Assembly: GCF_005280195.1 (NCBI RefSeq)
Contig: NZ_SZPR01000061.1
Location: forward strand, 1-64,000
DNA: 64,000 bases
Reading direction: 5' to 3'
Source of the DNA: Streptomyces galbus
Lineage (GTDB): Bacteria; Actinomycetota; Actinomycetes; Streptomycetales; Streptomycetaceae
In this document: piece by piece, positions 25,555-33,821 of the stretch
How the letters are laid out: every line of letters begins with the position of its first letter
Numbering within the stretch: position 1 is the first letter of the stretch
Program-made: the position numbers and the translations under genes
Notes under the pieces: generated by a model
The model's input: only the letters and a program-made list of their open reading frames with translations
Databases searched by the model: none
What the model was told of the DNA's origin: nothing

Positions 25555-26451
25555 TCAGCGCGGTAGCCCGAAGCTGGTGACCTGGCCGTCCACCCGGTCA
25601 TTGGTCGGCGGCCCAGCCGGACGGAACGCGCGCGCGGCCATCAGCCGGGACGGCGGCAGTCCGGTCATCCGGCGCACCTCGCGGCTCATGTGCGCCTGGT
25701 CGGAGTAGCCGCAGGACAGCGCGGTCAGCGCCGCCGTCCGGCCATGGTGCAACGACCGCAGCGCCCGGCGCAGCCGCAGGACGCGGGCAACGGTCTTGGG
25801 CGGCAGCCCGATCTGCTGCCTGAAACGGTTCTCCAACTGCCGCGTCCCCCAGCCGGTACGCGCCGCCAGTCGGTGGATGGGAACGGTGCCGCCCGTGCGG
25901 CACAGCTCCTGCCACGCCCACACCACACGCGGCGAGCACCCGGGACCTTCGGCGAACCACCTGCCCAGCGCGGTGTCGAGCAGTTCGAAGCGCCGCGCCC
26001 AGTCGGGCAGGTCGGCCAGCGCGCGGGCCAGCCCTTCGACCCGGCTGCCGACCAGGTCGGCCGGGTCGAGGATGGAGTCGGCCCACTCTCCCATCGGAAT
26101 CCCGAACAGGGTGTACGCCGCCCATGGTGCGAGCACCACCTCCATGCCGTACAGGCTCCCGCTGTGCTCCCCAAACGAAGCCCGGGTGCGGAGAGCGGAC
26201 AGCAAGGACGTGTACGGCCGGGCGACGGTGGCCGAGTCGCTCCCTAGGCTTCTGGTATCGGTGAGCAGCAGCCGGTGCTCCTCGAACCCGAGCACCAGCG
26301 TCACCACGCCGGCCGGTACCTCAAGCCGCCTTCTCGGCTCGTCCAACGTCATGCGGAAGCCCCGGTACTGGAGGACGCCGGGACGCGCCCGCTCATCCGG
26401 CAGCTCCCGCGCCGTCTCCCATCCGCGATCGCGATCCACGGCACAGCGCAT
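25555..26451 (-). CDS. AraC-family transcriptional regulator
   Basis: About 298 residues from the ATG at 26451 (MRCAVDRDRGWETARELPDE); an ORF extension to 26622 has weaker coding character. The N-terminal ~190 residues form a sensor domain of the DUF6597/AraC-binding type (RRRLEVPAGVVTLVLGFEEH, VVLAPWAAYTLFGIPMGEW). The C-terminal DNA-binding domain has two helix-turn-helices: IHRLAARTGWGTRQLENRFR, then GLPPKTVARVLRLRRAL, and LSCGYSDQAHMSREVRRMTG ending PPSRL. The target is unknown. Next to it on the other strand is an immunity-like remnant. Confidence 0.85.
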   Translation of the reverse strand: MRCAVDRDRGWETARELPDERARPGVLQYRGFRMTLDEPRRRLEVPAGVVTLVLGFEEHRLLLTDTRSLGSDSATVARPYTSLLSALRTRASFGEHSGSLYGMEVVLAPWAAYTLFGIPMGEWADSILDPADLVGSRVEGLARALADLPDWARRFELLDTALGRWFAEGPGCSPRVVWAWQELCRTGGTVPIHRLAARTGWGTRQLENRFRQQIGLPPKTVARVLRLRRALRSLHHGRTAALTALSCGYSDQAHMSREVRRMTGLPPSRLMAARAFRPAGPPTNDRVDGQVTSFGLPR

Positions 26452-26594
26452 CACCTCACCCCCGTGCAGGAGGATGCTCGCGAGGTCGTATCCGGCGCTA
26501 GCGCGTACCCGGCCGTCTTCGCGAGGCCGGTGACCCACTGCCGGACTGTCAGTTCCCACTGCACGCTCAGCAGCCAGGAGATCCACTACGACAC

Positions 26595-26792
26595 TACGAG
26601 GAGGCCTGGGAGTCGGCCTCACCGGCGACCACGGCGCAGACCTGGGTTCAGGCCTTCGCCCTGTGCGTGATCAGCGGACTGGTGTGGGAGCGCAGCCGGG
26701 TCATCGGTTCCCTGCTGCGCGAGGACCACGCGCCCGTGCTCCGCGACGGGGCGCCCTACTCCAAGCGGGAGCCGGTATCCCCGGCACCCTGA
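26595..26792 (+). pseudogene. C-terminal fragment resembling an Imm49-type immunity protein
   Basis: A plus-strand frame from 26595 to the stop at 26792 reads YEEAWESASPATTAQTWVQA, FALCVISGLVWERSRVIGSL and LREDHAPVLRDGAPYSKREP. The order of WxxAF, GLVWxRxRV, LLRED and APxxRDGxPYS is what I associate with Imm49-family immunity proteins of polymorphic toxin systems. No start or N-terminal half is present; a short direct repeat (ACTACGA-type) at 26586-26600 may mark the break. It is a truncated remnant. Confidence 0.45.
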
Positions 26793-26819
26793 CGTCTACG
26801 ACACCTGGCGCTGACGTCC

Positions 26820-26868
26820 GGCGCCGGGGCCGGGGGGTATGTGATGGATACCCCCCGGCCCCGGCGCC
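26820..26868. terminator. 21-bp perfect hairpin after the PP2C gene
   Basis: The arms at 26820-26840 and 26848-26868 are perfectly complementary over 21 bp around a 7-nt loop (GTGATGG); the inner part is GGGGGGTAT/ATACCCCCC. It lies 42 bp beyond the stop of the minus-strand phosphatase gene and is one of the strongest stems in the window. Confidence 0.8.
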
Positions 26869-26910
26869 CGTCAGTATCGCCCGTCCGGAAGGGTCCCCGC
26901 ACCGCCGTCC

Positions 26911-29163
26911 TCACCGACCGGACACGGCCGCCGCTCGCTCCGGGCCGCCCGGAGCGGTCGCGGTCACGACCAGGGCCGCCTGGTCGTCGTCGATGCCCGT
27001 GTCGCGGGTGAAGGCGTGCACGGCCTCGACGAGCGTGTCGATGATCCGCTGGGGTTGTCCGTCGTGCCGCGCGGACAGGGCCCGGGCGAGACGTTCCTCG
27101 CCGAACTGGCCGCCGTCCGGGTCGCGGACCTCGGTGAGACCGTCGGTGTACAGCACCAGGCTCTCGGCCGGGCGGAGCCGCAGGCGGTGGGTCTCCACGC
27201 GCGGGTCCGGCGTGATGCCGAGCAACGAGCCCTCGCAGTCGACGGTGCGTGCGGCGCGGCCGTCGGCGAGGTGCAGGGGGAAGGTGTGCCCCGCCCGGAC
27301 GAGGGTGACGTCGAGGCCGCCGTCGTCGAGCGGGGTGAGGTGGCCGTAGACGAGGGTGACGAAGCCCGTGCCATGGCTCGGGGGACGGTTGAGGAGAGCC
27401 TGGTTGACGGCCTGGACGACCGCGTCGGGCCCCGGCAGCAGGTGGGCGACGGCGCGGGCGGTGTGGCGGACCAGGGCCGTGGTGGTCGCCGCGGTCGCCC
27501 CGCGCCCGCACACGTCCCCCAGCATGAACGCCCAGGTGGTGTCGCTGAGCGGGAAGACGTCGTAGAAGTCGCCGCCGACGTCGAGGCCCTCGCCGGCGGG
27601 GTGGTAGTACGTCGCCACCCGGGCGCCGGGCACCGGAGGCACCTCCGGCAGGAGCAGGCCCGCCTGCAGGTCGCGGGCGAGGGCGACGCGCTCGGTGTAC
27701 TGACGGGCGTTCAGCGCCGCGGAGGCGGCGCGGCGCGCGAGTTCCTCGGCCAGCGCGACGGTGTGTCCGTCGAAGGCGTCCCCGCCGGTGGTGAGCAGGG
27801 TGAGCGCGCCGAAGGCCTTGCCGCGGTGCAGCAGAGGGACGCACAGGTGGCCGGTGACCTTCAGCTCGCGCCAGGGGCCCGGGCCCGCGGGCGGCCCGCA
27901 GGCGACCTCGCTCCGCCCGGAGGCAAGGACCCGCGCCACGACGTCGTCGGAGCCGTCGTGACCCGGTACGTGGGACGCGAGGAGGTCCTCCTCGGCCGGG
28001 GTGGGGGCGGCGGTGGCGATGCGGCGGACCCGGCCGCCCGCCACGATGTCGACCGCGCACAGCGGCGCGAGTTTCGGGGAGCACAGCAGGGCCACGCGCT
28101 GGAGGGTCTGCGTGTGGTCGAGGTCCGTGCCGAGGCGGGTACTGGCGTCCAGGAGGAAGGCCAGGTCGTCGCGCGCGGCCTGCTCCCTGGCCTCGGCGGC
28201 CCTGCGCGCCTCTTCCGCCTGGTGGCGTTCGATGGCGAGGGCAGCGGTGTCGGCGAACACCCGCGCCAGAGCCAGATCGGCCTCCTGCGGGGCGCGCGGG
28301 GTGCGGTGGTACATCGCGAACGTGCCGAGCAGCGATCCGTCGCGGGCGAGGATCGGGGTGGACCAGCAGGCGGCGAGCCGGGCACGTTCGGCGAGGTCCC
28401 GGAAGTCGCCCCAGAACGGGTCGGTGGCGATGTCGGTGACGATGACGGGCGCGCGACGGTGGGCTGCCGTGCCGCACGAGCCGACCCCTTCGCCGGTGGC
28501 TATGCCGTCGATGGCGGCGTTGTAGAACGCGGGCAGGCTGGGCGCGGCGCCGTGGCGCAGGTGCCGGCCGTCGGCGTCGGCGAGCAGCACGGAGACGAGC
28601 ACCTCCTTCGCGGCGAGGTCCTCGATGGCCCGGGCCATGCCGTCCAGCACCTGTTCCAGGGGGGCCTGCCGGGCGATCTGCTCCAGCAGCACGCGGTGCT
28701 CGGCGGCCAGGCGCCGGGCGTGGACGACCTGTGTGGTCTCCACGCCGATGACGCGCACACCGATGACCCGGCCGCCCCCGTCGAACCGGGGCTCGTAGGT
28801 GAAGTCGAAGAACGCCTCACGCATGTCGCCGCCGGTGCCGAGGAGGACGCGTTCCTCCCGGCCGACATACCGCTCGCCCGTGTCGTGGACGTGGTCCAGC
28901 AGGGCGAGGAAGCCCTGCTCGGCCAGTTCCGGCATGAGCTGCGCCAGGGGCTCTCCCGTACGCGTGCGCGCGTCGCCGCCGATCGCGCTGAAGAAGGCGG
29001 CGTTGGCCACCTCCACCACGTGCTCGGGTCCGGCCAGCGAGGCGAACGCCGCCGTGGACTGCCCGAACAGGGCGTGGAGGTCGCGCTCGGCCGTTCCCGC
29101 GAAGAGATCACCGACGTCCGGCGAGCCACCGGGTCCGGGCATGTCGCCCGCCGCGTAGGTCAT
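26911..29163 (-). CDS. PAS-GAF-GAF-PP2C (SpoIIE-type) serine phosphatase
   Basis: A 750-residue protein from the ATG at 29163 (MTYAAGDMPGPGG). Domains in order: PAS near 35-150 (VVEVANAAFFSAIGGDART), GAF near 165-330 (SCGTAAHRRAPVIVTDIATD), a short coiled linker rich in Glu/Ala/Arg, a second GAF near 345-500 (VPLLHRGKAFGALTLLTTGG), and a PP2C/SpoIIE phosphatase to the end (LDVGGDFYDVFPLSD, MLGDVCGRGATAAT, VLYTDGLTEVRDPDGGQF, IDDDQAALVV). Such enzymes dephosphorylate STAS anti-anti-sigma proteins to release sigma factors in response to signals sensed by PAS/GAF. The STAS gene directly upstream (7-bp gap) is the probable substrate. No HATPase anti-sigma kinase domain is present. Confidence 0.93.
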   Translation of the reverse strand: MTYAAGDMPGPGGSPDVGDLFAGTAERDLHALFGQSTAAFASLAGPEHVVEVANAAFFSAIGGDARTRTGEPLAQLMPELAEQGFLALLDHVHDTGERYVGREERVLLGTGGDMREAFFDFTYEPRFDGGGRVIGVRVIGVETTQVVHARRLAAEHRVLLEQIARQAPLEQVLDGMARAIEDLAAKEVLVSVLLADADGRHLRHGAAPSLPAFYNAAIDGIATGEGVGSCGTAAHRRAPVIVTDIATDPFWGDFRDLAERARLAACWSTPILARDGSLLGTFAMYHRTPRAPQEADLALARVFADTAALAIERHQAEEARRAAEAREQAARDDLAFLLDASTRLGTDLDHTQTLQRVALLCSPKLAPLCAVDIVAGGRVRRIATAAPTPAEEDLLASHVPGHDGSDDVVARVLASGRSEVACGPPAGPGPWRELKVTGHLCVPLLHRGKAFGALTLLTTGGDAFDGHTVALAEELARRAASAALNARQYTERVALARDLQAGLLLPEVPPVPGARVATYYHPAGEGLDVGGDFYDVFPLSDTTWAFMLGDVCGRGATAATTTALVRHTARAVAHLLPGPDAVVQAVNQALLNRPPSHGTGFVTLVYGHLTPLDDGGLDVTLVRAGHTFPLHLADGRAARTVDCEGSLLGITPDPRVETHRLRLRPAESLVLYTDGLTEVRDPDGGQFGEERLARALSARHDGQPQRIIDTLVEAVHAFTRDTGIDDDQAALVVTATAPGGPERAAAVSGR

Positions 29164-29170
29164 CGCCCCG

Positions 29171-29572
29171 TCACCTCTCACTTGCCCTGGGCAACGAGGA
29201 CAGGCCGTCGTCGCTGCCGGCCATCGGCCACGCACCACCGGCACCGACGGCCTCGTCGAGGGTGGCGTGGACCGCGATCGCCCGGTCCAGCCCCGTCAGG
29301 GAAAGCACGCGTGCGACGGACGCGGGCACCGCGGCGAGCCGCAGTACACCGCCCCGCGCGGCGAGGTGCTGGTACATCCGCACCAGGCAGCCGATGCCGG
29401 AAGAGTCGCAGAACTCCAGCCGTGTGCAGTCGACGACCAGCAGTCCATGGCGTCCTTCGGCGAACACCTGGCCGGCGGCCTCGTCCATCTGCACGGCGCT
29501 GTCGTGGTCGAGTGCGCCGCGCAGCGTCAGCACGCACGCCCGCGCCGTCGTACCGACCTGAACCGAGAACAC
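29171..29572 (-). CDS. STAS-domain anti-anti-sigma factor
   Basis: A 133-residue protein from a GTG at 29572, with GGAGG eight bases upstream. The STAS fold is clear: VLTLRGALDHDSAVQMDEAA, LLVVDCTRLEFCDSSGIGCL and LRLAAVPASVARVLSLTGLD. The DSSG motif holds the regulatory serine that a partner kinase would phosphorylate. It is the first gene of a two-gene operon with the PP2C phosphatase, so reversible phosphorylation at this serine likely controls binding to an anti-sigma factor encoded elsewhere. Confidence 0.92.
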   Translation of the reverse strand: MFSVQVGTTARACVLTLRGALDHDSAVQMDEAAGQVFAEGRHGLLVVDCTRLEFCDSSGIGCLVRMYQHLAARGGVLRLAAVPASVARVLSLTGLDRAIAVHATLDEAVGAGGAWPMAGSDDGLSSLPRASER

Positions 29573-29729
29573 CTCGCCCGCCTCCGCCTCACCACCACCT
29601 GGCTGCTGCCCCTGCGACCCTACGGCAATCGCCGTTCACCCAGTTCCGGGCGGCGGCGAGCGCGGGTCTCCCGGCGGCCAGGGGCCCTCTGCCTGCCGAT
29701 CAGGGGTCCGCGTACCCGGGCGGGCCGGA

Positions 29730-30143
29730 GTGCGGGACAGTGGGAGGATGCGCACCCGACCGGTACTGGTCTTCGACGGCGACTGTGGCTTCTGCACCAC
29801 GTCGGTGGATCTCGTGCAGCGACTGGTACGGCCGCGCTGCGAGGTCGTGCCGTGGCAGCACGCGGATCTGGCGTCGCTCGGCGTGGCGGCCGAGCGGGCG
29901 AGGTACGAAGCCCTGTGGGTCACGCCCACCGGGCGGGTGTACGGCGGTGCGCAGGCCGTCGCGAAGATCCTGCTGAGCGCGCGCGGCGCCTGGCCCGTCC
30001 TGGGTGCGCTGCTGACGCTGCCGCCGGTGCGCTGGGCCGCCCACGGCGTGTACCGGCTCGTGGCCGAGAACCGTGGACGGCTGCCGGGCGGGACACCGGC
30101 GTGTGCGGTCCCCGCGACGCGGGCCGTCAGGTGGACCAGATGA
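29730..30143 (+). CDS. DCC-family (DUF393) thiol-disulphide oxidoreductase-like protein
   Basis: About 131-137 residues. The GTG at 29730 and the ATG at 29748 are both possible; the family usually begins right before the motif, as with MRTRPVLVFDGDCGFC. The DGDCGFC signature gives the family its name and includes a CxxC pair. Later parts (VWVTPTGRVYGGAQAVAKIL, PPVRWAAHGVYRLVAENRGR) are typical. Its 3' end overlaps the convergent bulb-lectin gene by 17 bp. Role unknown; a redox function is presumed from the family. Confidence 0.88.
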   Translation: MRDSGRMRTRPVLVFDGDCGFCTTSVDLVQRLVRPRCEVVPWQHADLASLGVAAERARYEALWVTPTGRVYGGAQAVAKILLSARGAWPVLGALLTLPPVRWAAHGVYRLVAENRGRLPGGTPACAVPATRAVRWTR

Positions 30144-31281
30144 CCTGGCCGTTGTACACGATGACCACCTTGGCGTCCGCGCGCAGCACGAGCTGCGCCC
30201 CCTCGTGGCCGTGGCTCTTCGAGGCCCAGATGGGACGGTCGTCGCCGTTGTGGATGACGAGGTTGCCGTCGCTCTGGAAGATCGCGCGGTGGTTCTGCCC
30301 GAAGGTCATGGACGCCCAGATGGGCTTGTCCAGCTCGTTGTAGACGACGAGGTTGCCGTCGGTCTGCATGACCATGCGGATGCGGTTGGTGGTCCAGGCC
30401 TGGTTGACCTCGAGGACGCTGACCGCCGAGACGGTCTCGGTGCTCCAGTTCGGCTTCGGAGCCGGCTTGGGTTTCGGCTTCGGCTTGGCGGACCTGGTCG
30501 GCGAGCTGCTCGGCTTCGGCGCGGGCGGCACCGGCTGCGGGGCGGCGGCGACCGGCGCCGCGCTCTTCGACGGCTTCTTCGCGCTCGGGGACGCGGTGGG
30601 CTTCTCGGCCACGTAGTCGTCCAGGGCGGCGGGGGCCGACTCGGGCTGCAGGACCGTGTCCGCGCCCTGCGCGGCCACCGTCGTGGAGGGCTTGTCACCG
30701 TCCTTGTCGTGCGCGCCGCCGGCCAGGGCCAGCGGGACGGCGATCAGTACGGCCCCCACGACCGCGGCTCCCGCCAGGACCGGTTTGCGGGGGCGCCCCG
30801 CGTCGACGCCGGTGCCGGACCTGGAGCTCGGGGGGACCGTGGCGACAGCCGCGGCCACGCCGATACGGGTGGCGGGCTCCTGAGACGCGGATGACGTCGT
30901 GGCCGTGGCTGCGTTCGCCGTTTCCGGCCCAGGGGGTGCCTCGGGCGCTCGCGTGGTCGCGGCGGGCGCGGACGTGGAGGCGGACGCGGGCTCGGACGTG
31001 GACGTGGACGTGCCTGCAGCGGAGCCGGTCGGGGCCGGGGCGGATGCGGCGTCGGGTCCCGCCTCCGGTCCGGGAGCGGCCTCTGCGGTGGAGTCGGTCT
31101 CCGAGGCGGGGGCGGCGGGGTCCCCCGTCGGAGCGGCACCGGTCTGCGCGGCGGGCGCAGGAGCCGGGCTCGGTTCCTGCGCGCCCGTCGCGGAGGAACC
31201 GGACGGACGTCCGGCCTCCGTCTCGCCGGAGTGACCGGCCTTCTCCGCTCGCGCGCCGGGCGTGTGCTGCTGGGGGGACAT
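30127..31281 (-). CDS. Membrane-anchored bulb-type lectin protein at the T7SS locus
   Basis: A 384-residue protein from the ATG at 31281 (MSPQQHTPGARAEKAG), with GAGGAGG nine bases upstream. Residues 1-~165 are a long Ala/Pro/Thr/Glu-rich, disordered cytoplasmic tail. A single membrane helix follows (KPVLAGAAVVGAVLIAVPLA), then a Lys/Pro-rich stalk (AKPKPKPKPAPKPNWS) and a C-terminal B-type lectin domain with the repeats RMVMQTDGNLVVYN, AIFQSDGNLVIHN and LVLRADAKVVIVYN. QxDxNxVxY is the mannose-binding signature; the third repeat has lost the Gln/Asn pattern. It is divergent from the T7SS operon and matches the ricin-type protein in layout, so a surface-binding accessory role is plausible. 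Confidence 0.85.
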   Translation of the reverse strand: MSPQQHTPGARAEKAGHSGETEAGRPSGSSATGAQEPSPAPAPAAQTGAAPTGDPAAPASETDSTAEAAPGPEAGPDAASAPAPTGSAAGTSTSTSEPASASTSAPAATTRAPEAPPGPETANAATATTSSASQEPATRIGVAAAVATVPPSSRSGTGVDAGRPRKPVLAGAAVVGAVLIAVPLALAGGAHDKDGDKPSTTVAAQGADTVLQPESAPAALDDYVAEKPTASPSAKKPSKSAAPVAAAPQPVPPAPKPSSSPTRSAKPKPKPKPAPKPNWSTETVSAVSVLEVNQAWTTNRIRMVMQTDGNLVVYNELDKPIWASMTFGQNHRAIFQSDGNLVIHNGDDRPIWASKSHGHEGAQLVLRADAKVVIVYNGQVIWST

Positions 31282-31723
31282 GCGGTTACTCCTCCTCGGT
31301 GGCGGAGTGCTCGTGGTGGTCGGGGGCCCGCGCGGCGGCGCCGAGCCGGACGAACTCCGTTGCCCCCGGCCGGCCTTCGGCAGCTCCGGCCGCCGAAACA
31401 GACGTGGTTCTCTTCGGCCGCGGCATTCCGCTTGAGCCACGGCCGCACCGCGGGGGCCGGTCCGACGCCCAACTTAGCTTCTTTCGCGGCCGATCACCTC
31501 GCGCCCGTCCCCGCTGCTCCCGTCGCTTTGTCCCCCGACGCCGCGCTGCTCCCGGATAGTTCTCCACCCGGGCAGGAAACGGGCACGCCAGCGGCCCCTT
31601 TCGGACACAACCCGAGCCCCCGCGGGCCGCGTTGGTGTGGCATGCTGGGGCTCCCGGCTGATCGACGCCGGCATGCCGACGTGCCGTTCGGCACCCCAGT
31701 AGGCCTACGGCTCAAGAGTTCAG
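31282..31723. promoter_or_regulatory. Divergent control region at the left end of the T7SS locus
   Basis: About 440 bp between the minus-strand bulb-lectin gene and the plus-strand T7SS operon. It must hold both promoters. I see no gene and no operator I can name. Confidence 0.4.
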
Positions 31724-31774
31724 GTGGAGATGTGGCCCCGAGAACGACAAGAGGCCAGAAGAGGCGCCCTGCCC

Positions 31775-32515
31775 GTGTCACCTGATACCCCCGTCCCGGT
31801 CGCCGCTTCCGCTTCCGCTTCCGGGGTGGCCGTCCCGCACACCGGGGCGGCCGTCGACACCTCCGGGGCCACCGACATCCCCGGCATACCCGACGCCGTG
31901 CGCGCGGCCGCCCGCCAGGCGCCAGGTCACTGGATCGGCGTGGTGGACCCGGAGTGGGCCGAGCGAGGGGACGTGCCCGAGTGGGCGGTGCTGGGCGAAT
32001 GGCGGTCCGACGAGCACGGCGAGGCAACGGAGTTCCGCGCCAACCCGACGTACCGTCCCTCCGCCCGGATGCTCGGCTGGCCCGAACCGACCGATCCCGT
32101 CGACGCCGCGGCACAACGCGCCGCCACCGGCTACAGCTCGACGGACGAGGCCCTCGCGGCACTCGCCGAGGCCCATGTCACCGTGGTGCGCGGCCCGGAC
32201 GGCGCACCGCTGACCGGCGTGGGACACGACGGCGAACCCGTGGTGCTGCTGTTCACCTCGCCGGCCCATGAGTTCATGTCCCCGGCACTCCTGCACGACA
32301 CCCTGACCACACGGGAGTTGGTCGGCTCGCTCAGCGCGCCCGGCACCTTGTTGCTCGTCAACGCGGGCGCCGCCGCTCCCCTGCTCGTCCCGGCGGACAG
32401 TGTCCCCGGCTCCGGAACGGGGGACCGGACCGCCCTCGCGGCCGGCTCCCCCGCCCCGCCCCGGCCAGACGGCCCACTCGACCCCGTGTCCCCCACCACC
32501 GGGAGAACCTCGTGA
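31775..32515 (+). CDS. Type VII secretion system-associated protein
   Basis: About 246 residues from a GTG at 31775 (VSPDTPVPVAASASAS); an upstream GTG at 31724 would add 17 residues. After an Ala/Ser-rich leader comes a compact domain: GHWIGVVDPEWAERGDVPEW, EFRANPTYRPSARMLGWPEP, VVLLFTSPAHEFMSPAL and LVGSLSAPGTLLLVNAGAAA. The pattern agrees with the streptomycete T7SS-associated protein family related to SseB/Esp-like N-terminal domains. There is no signal peptide, so it is cytoplasmic. It overlaps the ricin-type gene by four bases (GTGA), so the two are co-translated. Confidence 0.7.
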   Translation: MSPDTPVPVAASASASGVAVPHTGAAVDTSGATDIPGIPDAVRAAARQAPGHWIGVVDPEWAERGDVPEWAVLGEWRSDEHGEATEFRANPTYRPSARMLGWPEPTDPVDAAAQRAATGYSSTDEALAALAEAHVTVVRGPDGAPLTGVGHDGEPVVLLFTSPAHEFMSPALLHDTLTTRELVGSLSAPGTLLLVNAGAAAPLLVPADSVPGSGTGDRTALAAGSPAPPRPDGPLDPVSPTTGRTS

Positions 32516-33819
32516 CGCGATCCGCCCAGCAGCCGCCCGCCTCCTCCGGGGGACGCCCCGAACGCCGTACGGAGGCCGAGGGCGAGACGGAGGCGGGTCC
32601 GGGAGCCGTGGCCGGCGTCGGTGCCGAGACGGGCGCGAAGGCCCGGGCCGGCGCGCGGACCGAGACCGGGGCAGCCACCGAACCCGAGGCGGCGGGGACG
32701 AAGCCCGCCCGCTCGCCGGAGGCGGCGACGGAGCCGGAACCCGCCGGCGATCCCGTGACAGCGACGGAGCCCGAGCCCCAGCCCGCCGGCAAGCCCAAGG
32801 GCGAAGCAGAGGCAGGGGCGGAGGCCGGGTCCGGGTCCCACGCCGAGCCGGAGACCGCCACGGGTTCCGCCGGTCGTGCGCAGGCCGACGGCGAGGCCGA
32901 GCCCGGCGCCGCCGCGGCGGCCAAGAGCAGGCTGCCCGCGCTCGTACGGACCATGACGCAGACCGCGATCGACCGGCCCCGGGAAGAGGCCGCGCCGGTC
33001 GGGCGGCCGGGGAAGGCCGTGCTGGCCGGAGCAGCCGTCGCGGGCGCCCTGCTGGTCTCCGTCCCGTTCCTGGTGCTCGGCGGGCACCACGACGACGGCG
33101 GCGACCGTACGAAGGCGGCGGGCGCCGGAACCGTGCTCGGTGACGACGGTCAGGAGGCGCCGGGCGACTTCGTGGTGGCCTCGCCCGACACCAGCCCCTC
33201 CGGCGGGACGGGGAAGACCGTCGCCACGCCGGCACCGCGCGCCTCGGCCGCGCAGCCCGCCACGGGCGGCGGGCAGTCGCACCCGGGCACCGCCGCCCAG
33301 GACCACCCGAAGGCACCCGCGAAGGGCAGCGGCGGTGCGAAGGCCGGCGGCAGCAAAAGCACCGACAAGAGCAGCAGCGGGGGCAGTGGCAGCAGCAAGA
33401 AGCGGGACACCAAGGCCGCTTCGGGTGTGACCTTCAGTGCGCCCGTGTCCTTCCGCAGCCACCTGTCCGGCCGTTGCATCGACGTGCCGGACGGCGACTT
33501 CAGCGACGGCAAGCAGTTGTGGGTGTGGGACTGCAACAACTCCCCGGCGCAGAAGTGGCAGTTCGCCTCGGACGGCACCATCCGCATCGGGGGCAAGTGC
33601 CTGGACGTGGCCGGCGCGAACTACAACGACGGCACCCCGATCCAGATCGCCTGGTGCAACGGCAACGCCGCCCAGCAGTTCACGCTGAACGCCAGTCACG
33701 ACCTGGTCAACACCGTGGTGGGCAAGTGCGTCGACATCAAGGACGTGAATCCCGGCAACGCCGCGCCCCTGCACCTGTGGACCTGCGTCGGCGCCGACAA
33801 CCAGAAGTGGAGCGTCTGA
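32512..33819 (+). CDS. Membrane-anchored ricin-type lectin protein at the T7SS locus
   Basis: A 435-residue protein from a GTG overlapping the upstream stop. Residues 1-~140 are a Glu/Ala/Pro-rich disordered tail. A single membrane helix follows (KAVLAGAAVAGALLVSVPFL), then a Ser/Gly/Lys stalk (KSTDKSSSGGSGSSKKRDTK) and a C-terminal ricin B-type beta-trefoil. The trefoil shows SGRCIDVPDGDF, QLWVWDCNNSPAQKWQF, GKCLDVAGANYNDGTPIQIA, GKCVDIKDVN and LWTCVGADNQKWSV, that is, three QxW-type repeats. It mirrors the bulb-lectin protein almost segment by segment. The location and topology suggest carbohydrate binding at the cell surface next to the secretion machine. Confidence 0.88.
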   Translation: MTRSAQQPPASSGGRPERRTEAEGETEAGPGAVAGVGAETGAKARAGARTETGAATEPEAAGTKPARSPEAATEPEPAGDPVTATEPEPQPAGKPKGEAEAGAEAGSGSHAEPETATGSAGRAQADGEAEPGAAAAAKSRLPALVRTMTQTAIDRPREEAAPVGRPGKAVLAGAAVAGALLVSVPFLVLGGHHDDGGDRTKAAGAGTVLGDDGQEAPGDFVVASPDTSPSGGTGKTVATPAPRASAAQPATGGGQSHPGTAAQDHPKAPAKGSGGAKAGGSKSTDKSSSGGSGSSKKRDTKAASGVTFSAPVSFRSHLSGRCIDVPDGDFSDGKQLWVWDCNNSPAQKWQFASDGTIRIGGKCLDVAGANYNDGTPIQIAWCNGNAAQQFTLNASHDLVNTVVGKCVDIKDVNPGNAAPLHLWTCVGADNQKWSV

Positions 33820-33821
33820 TC

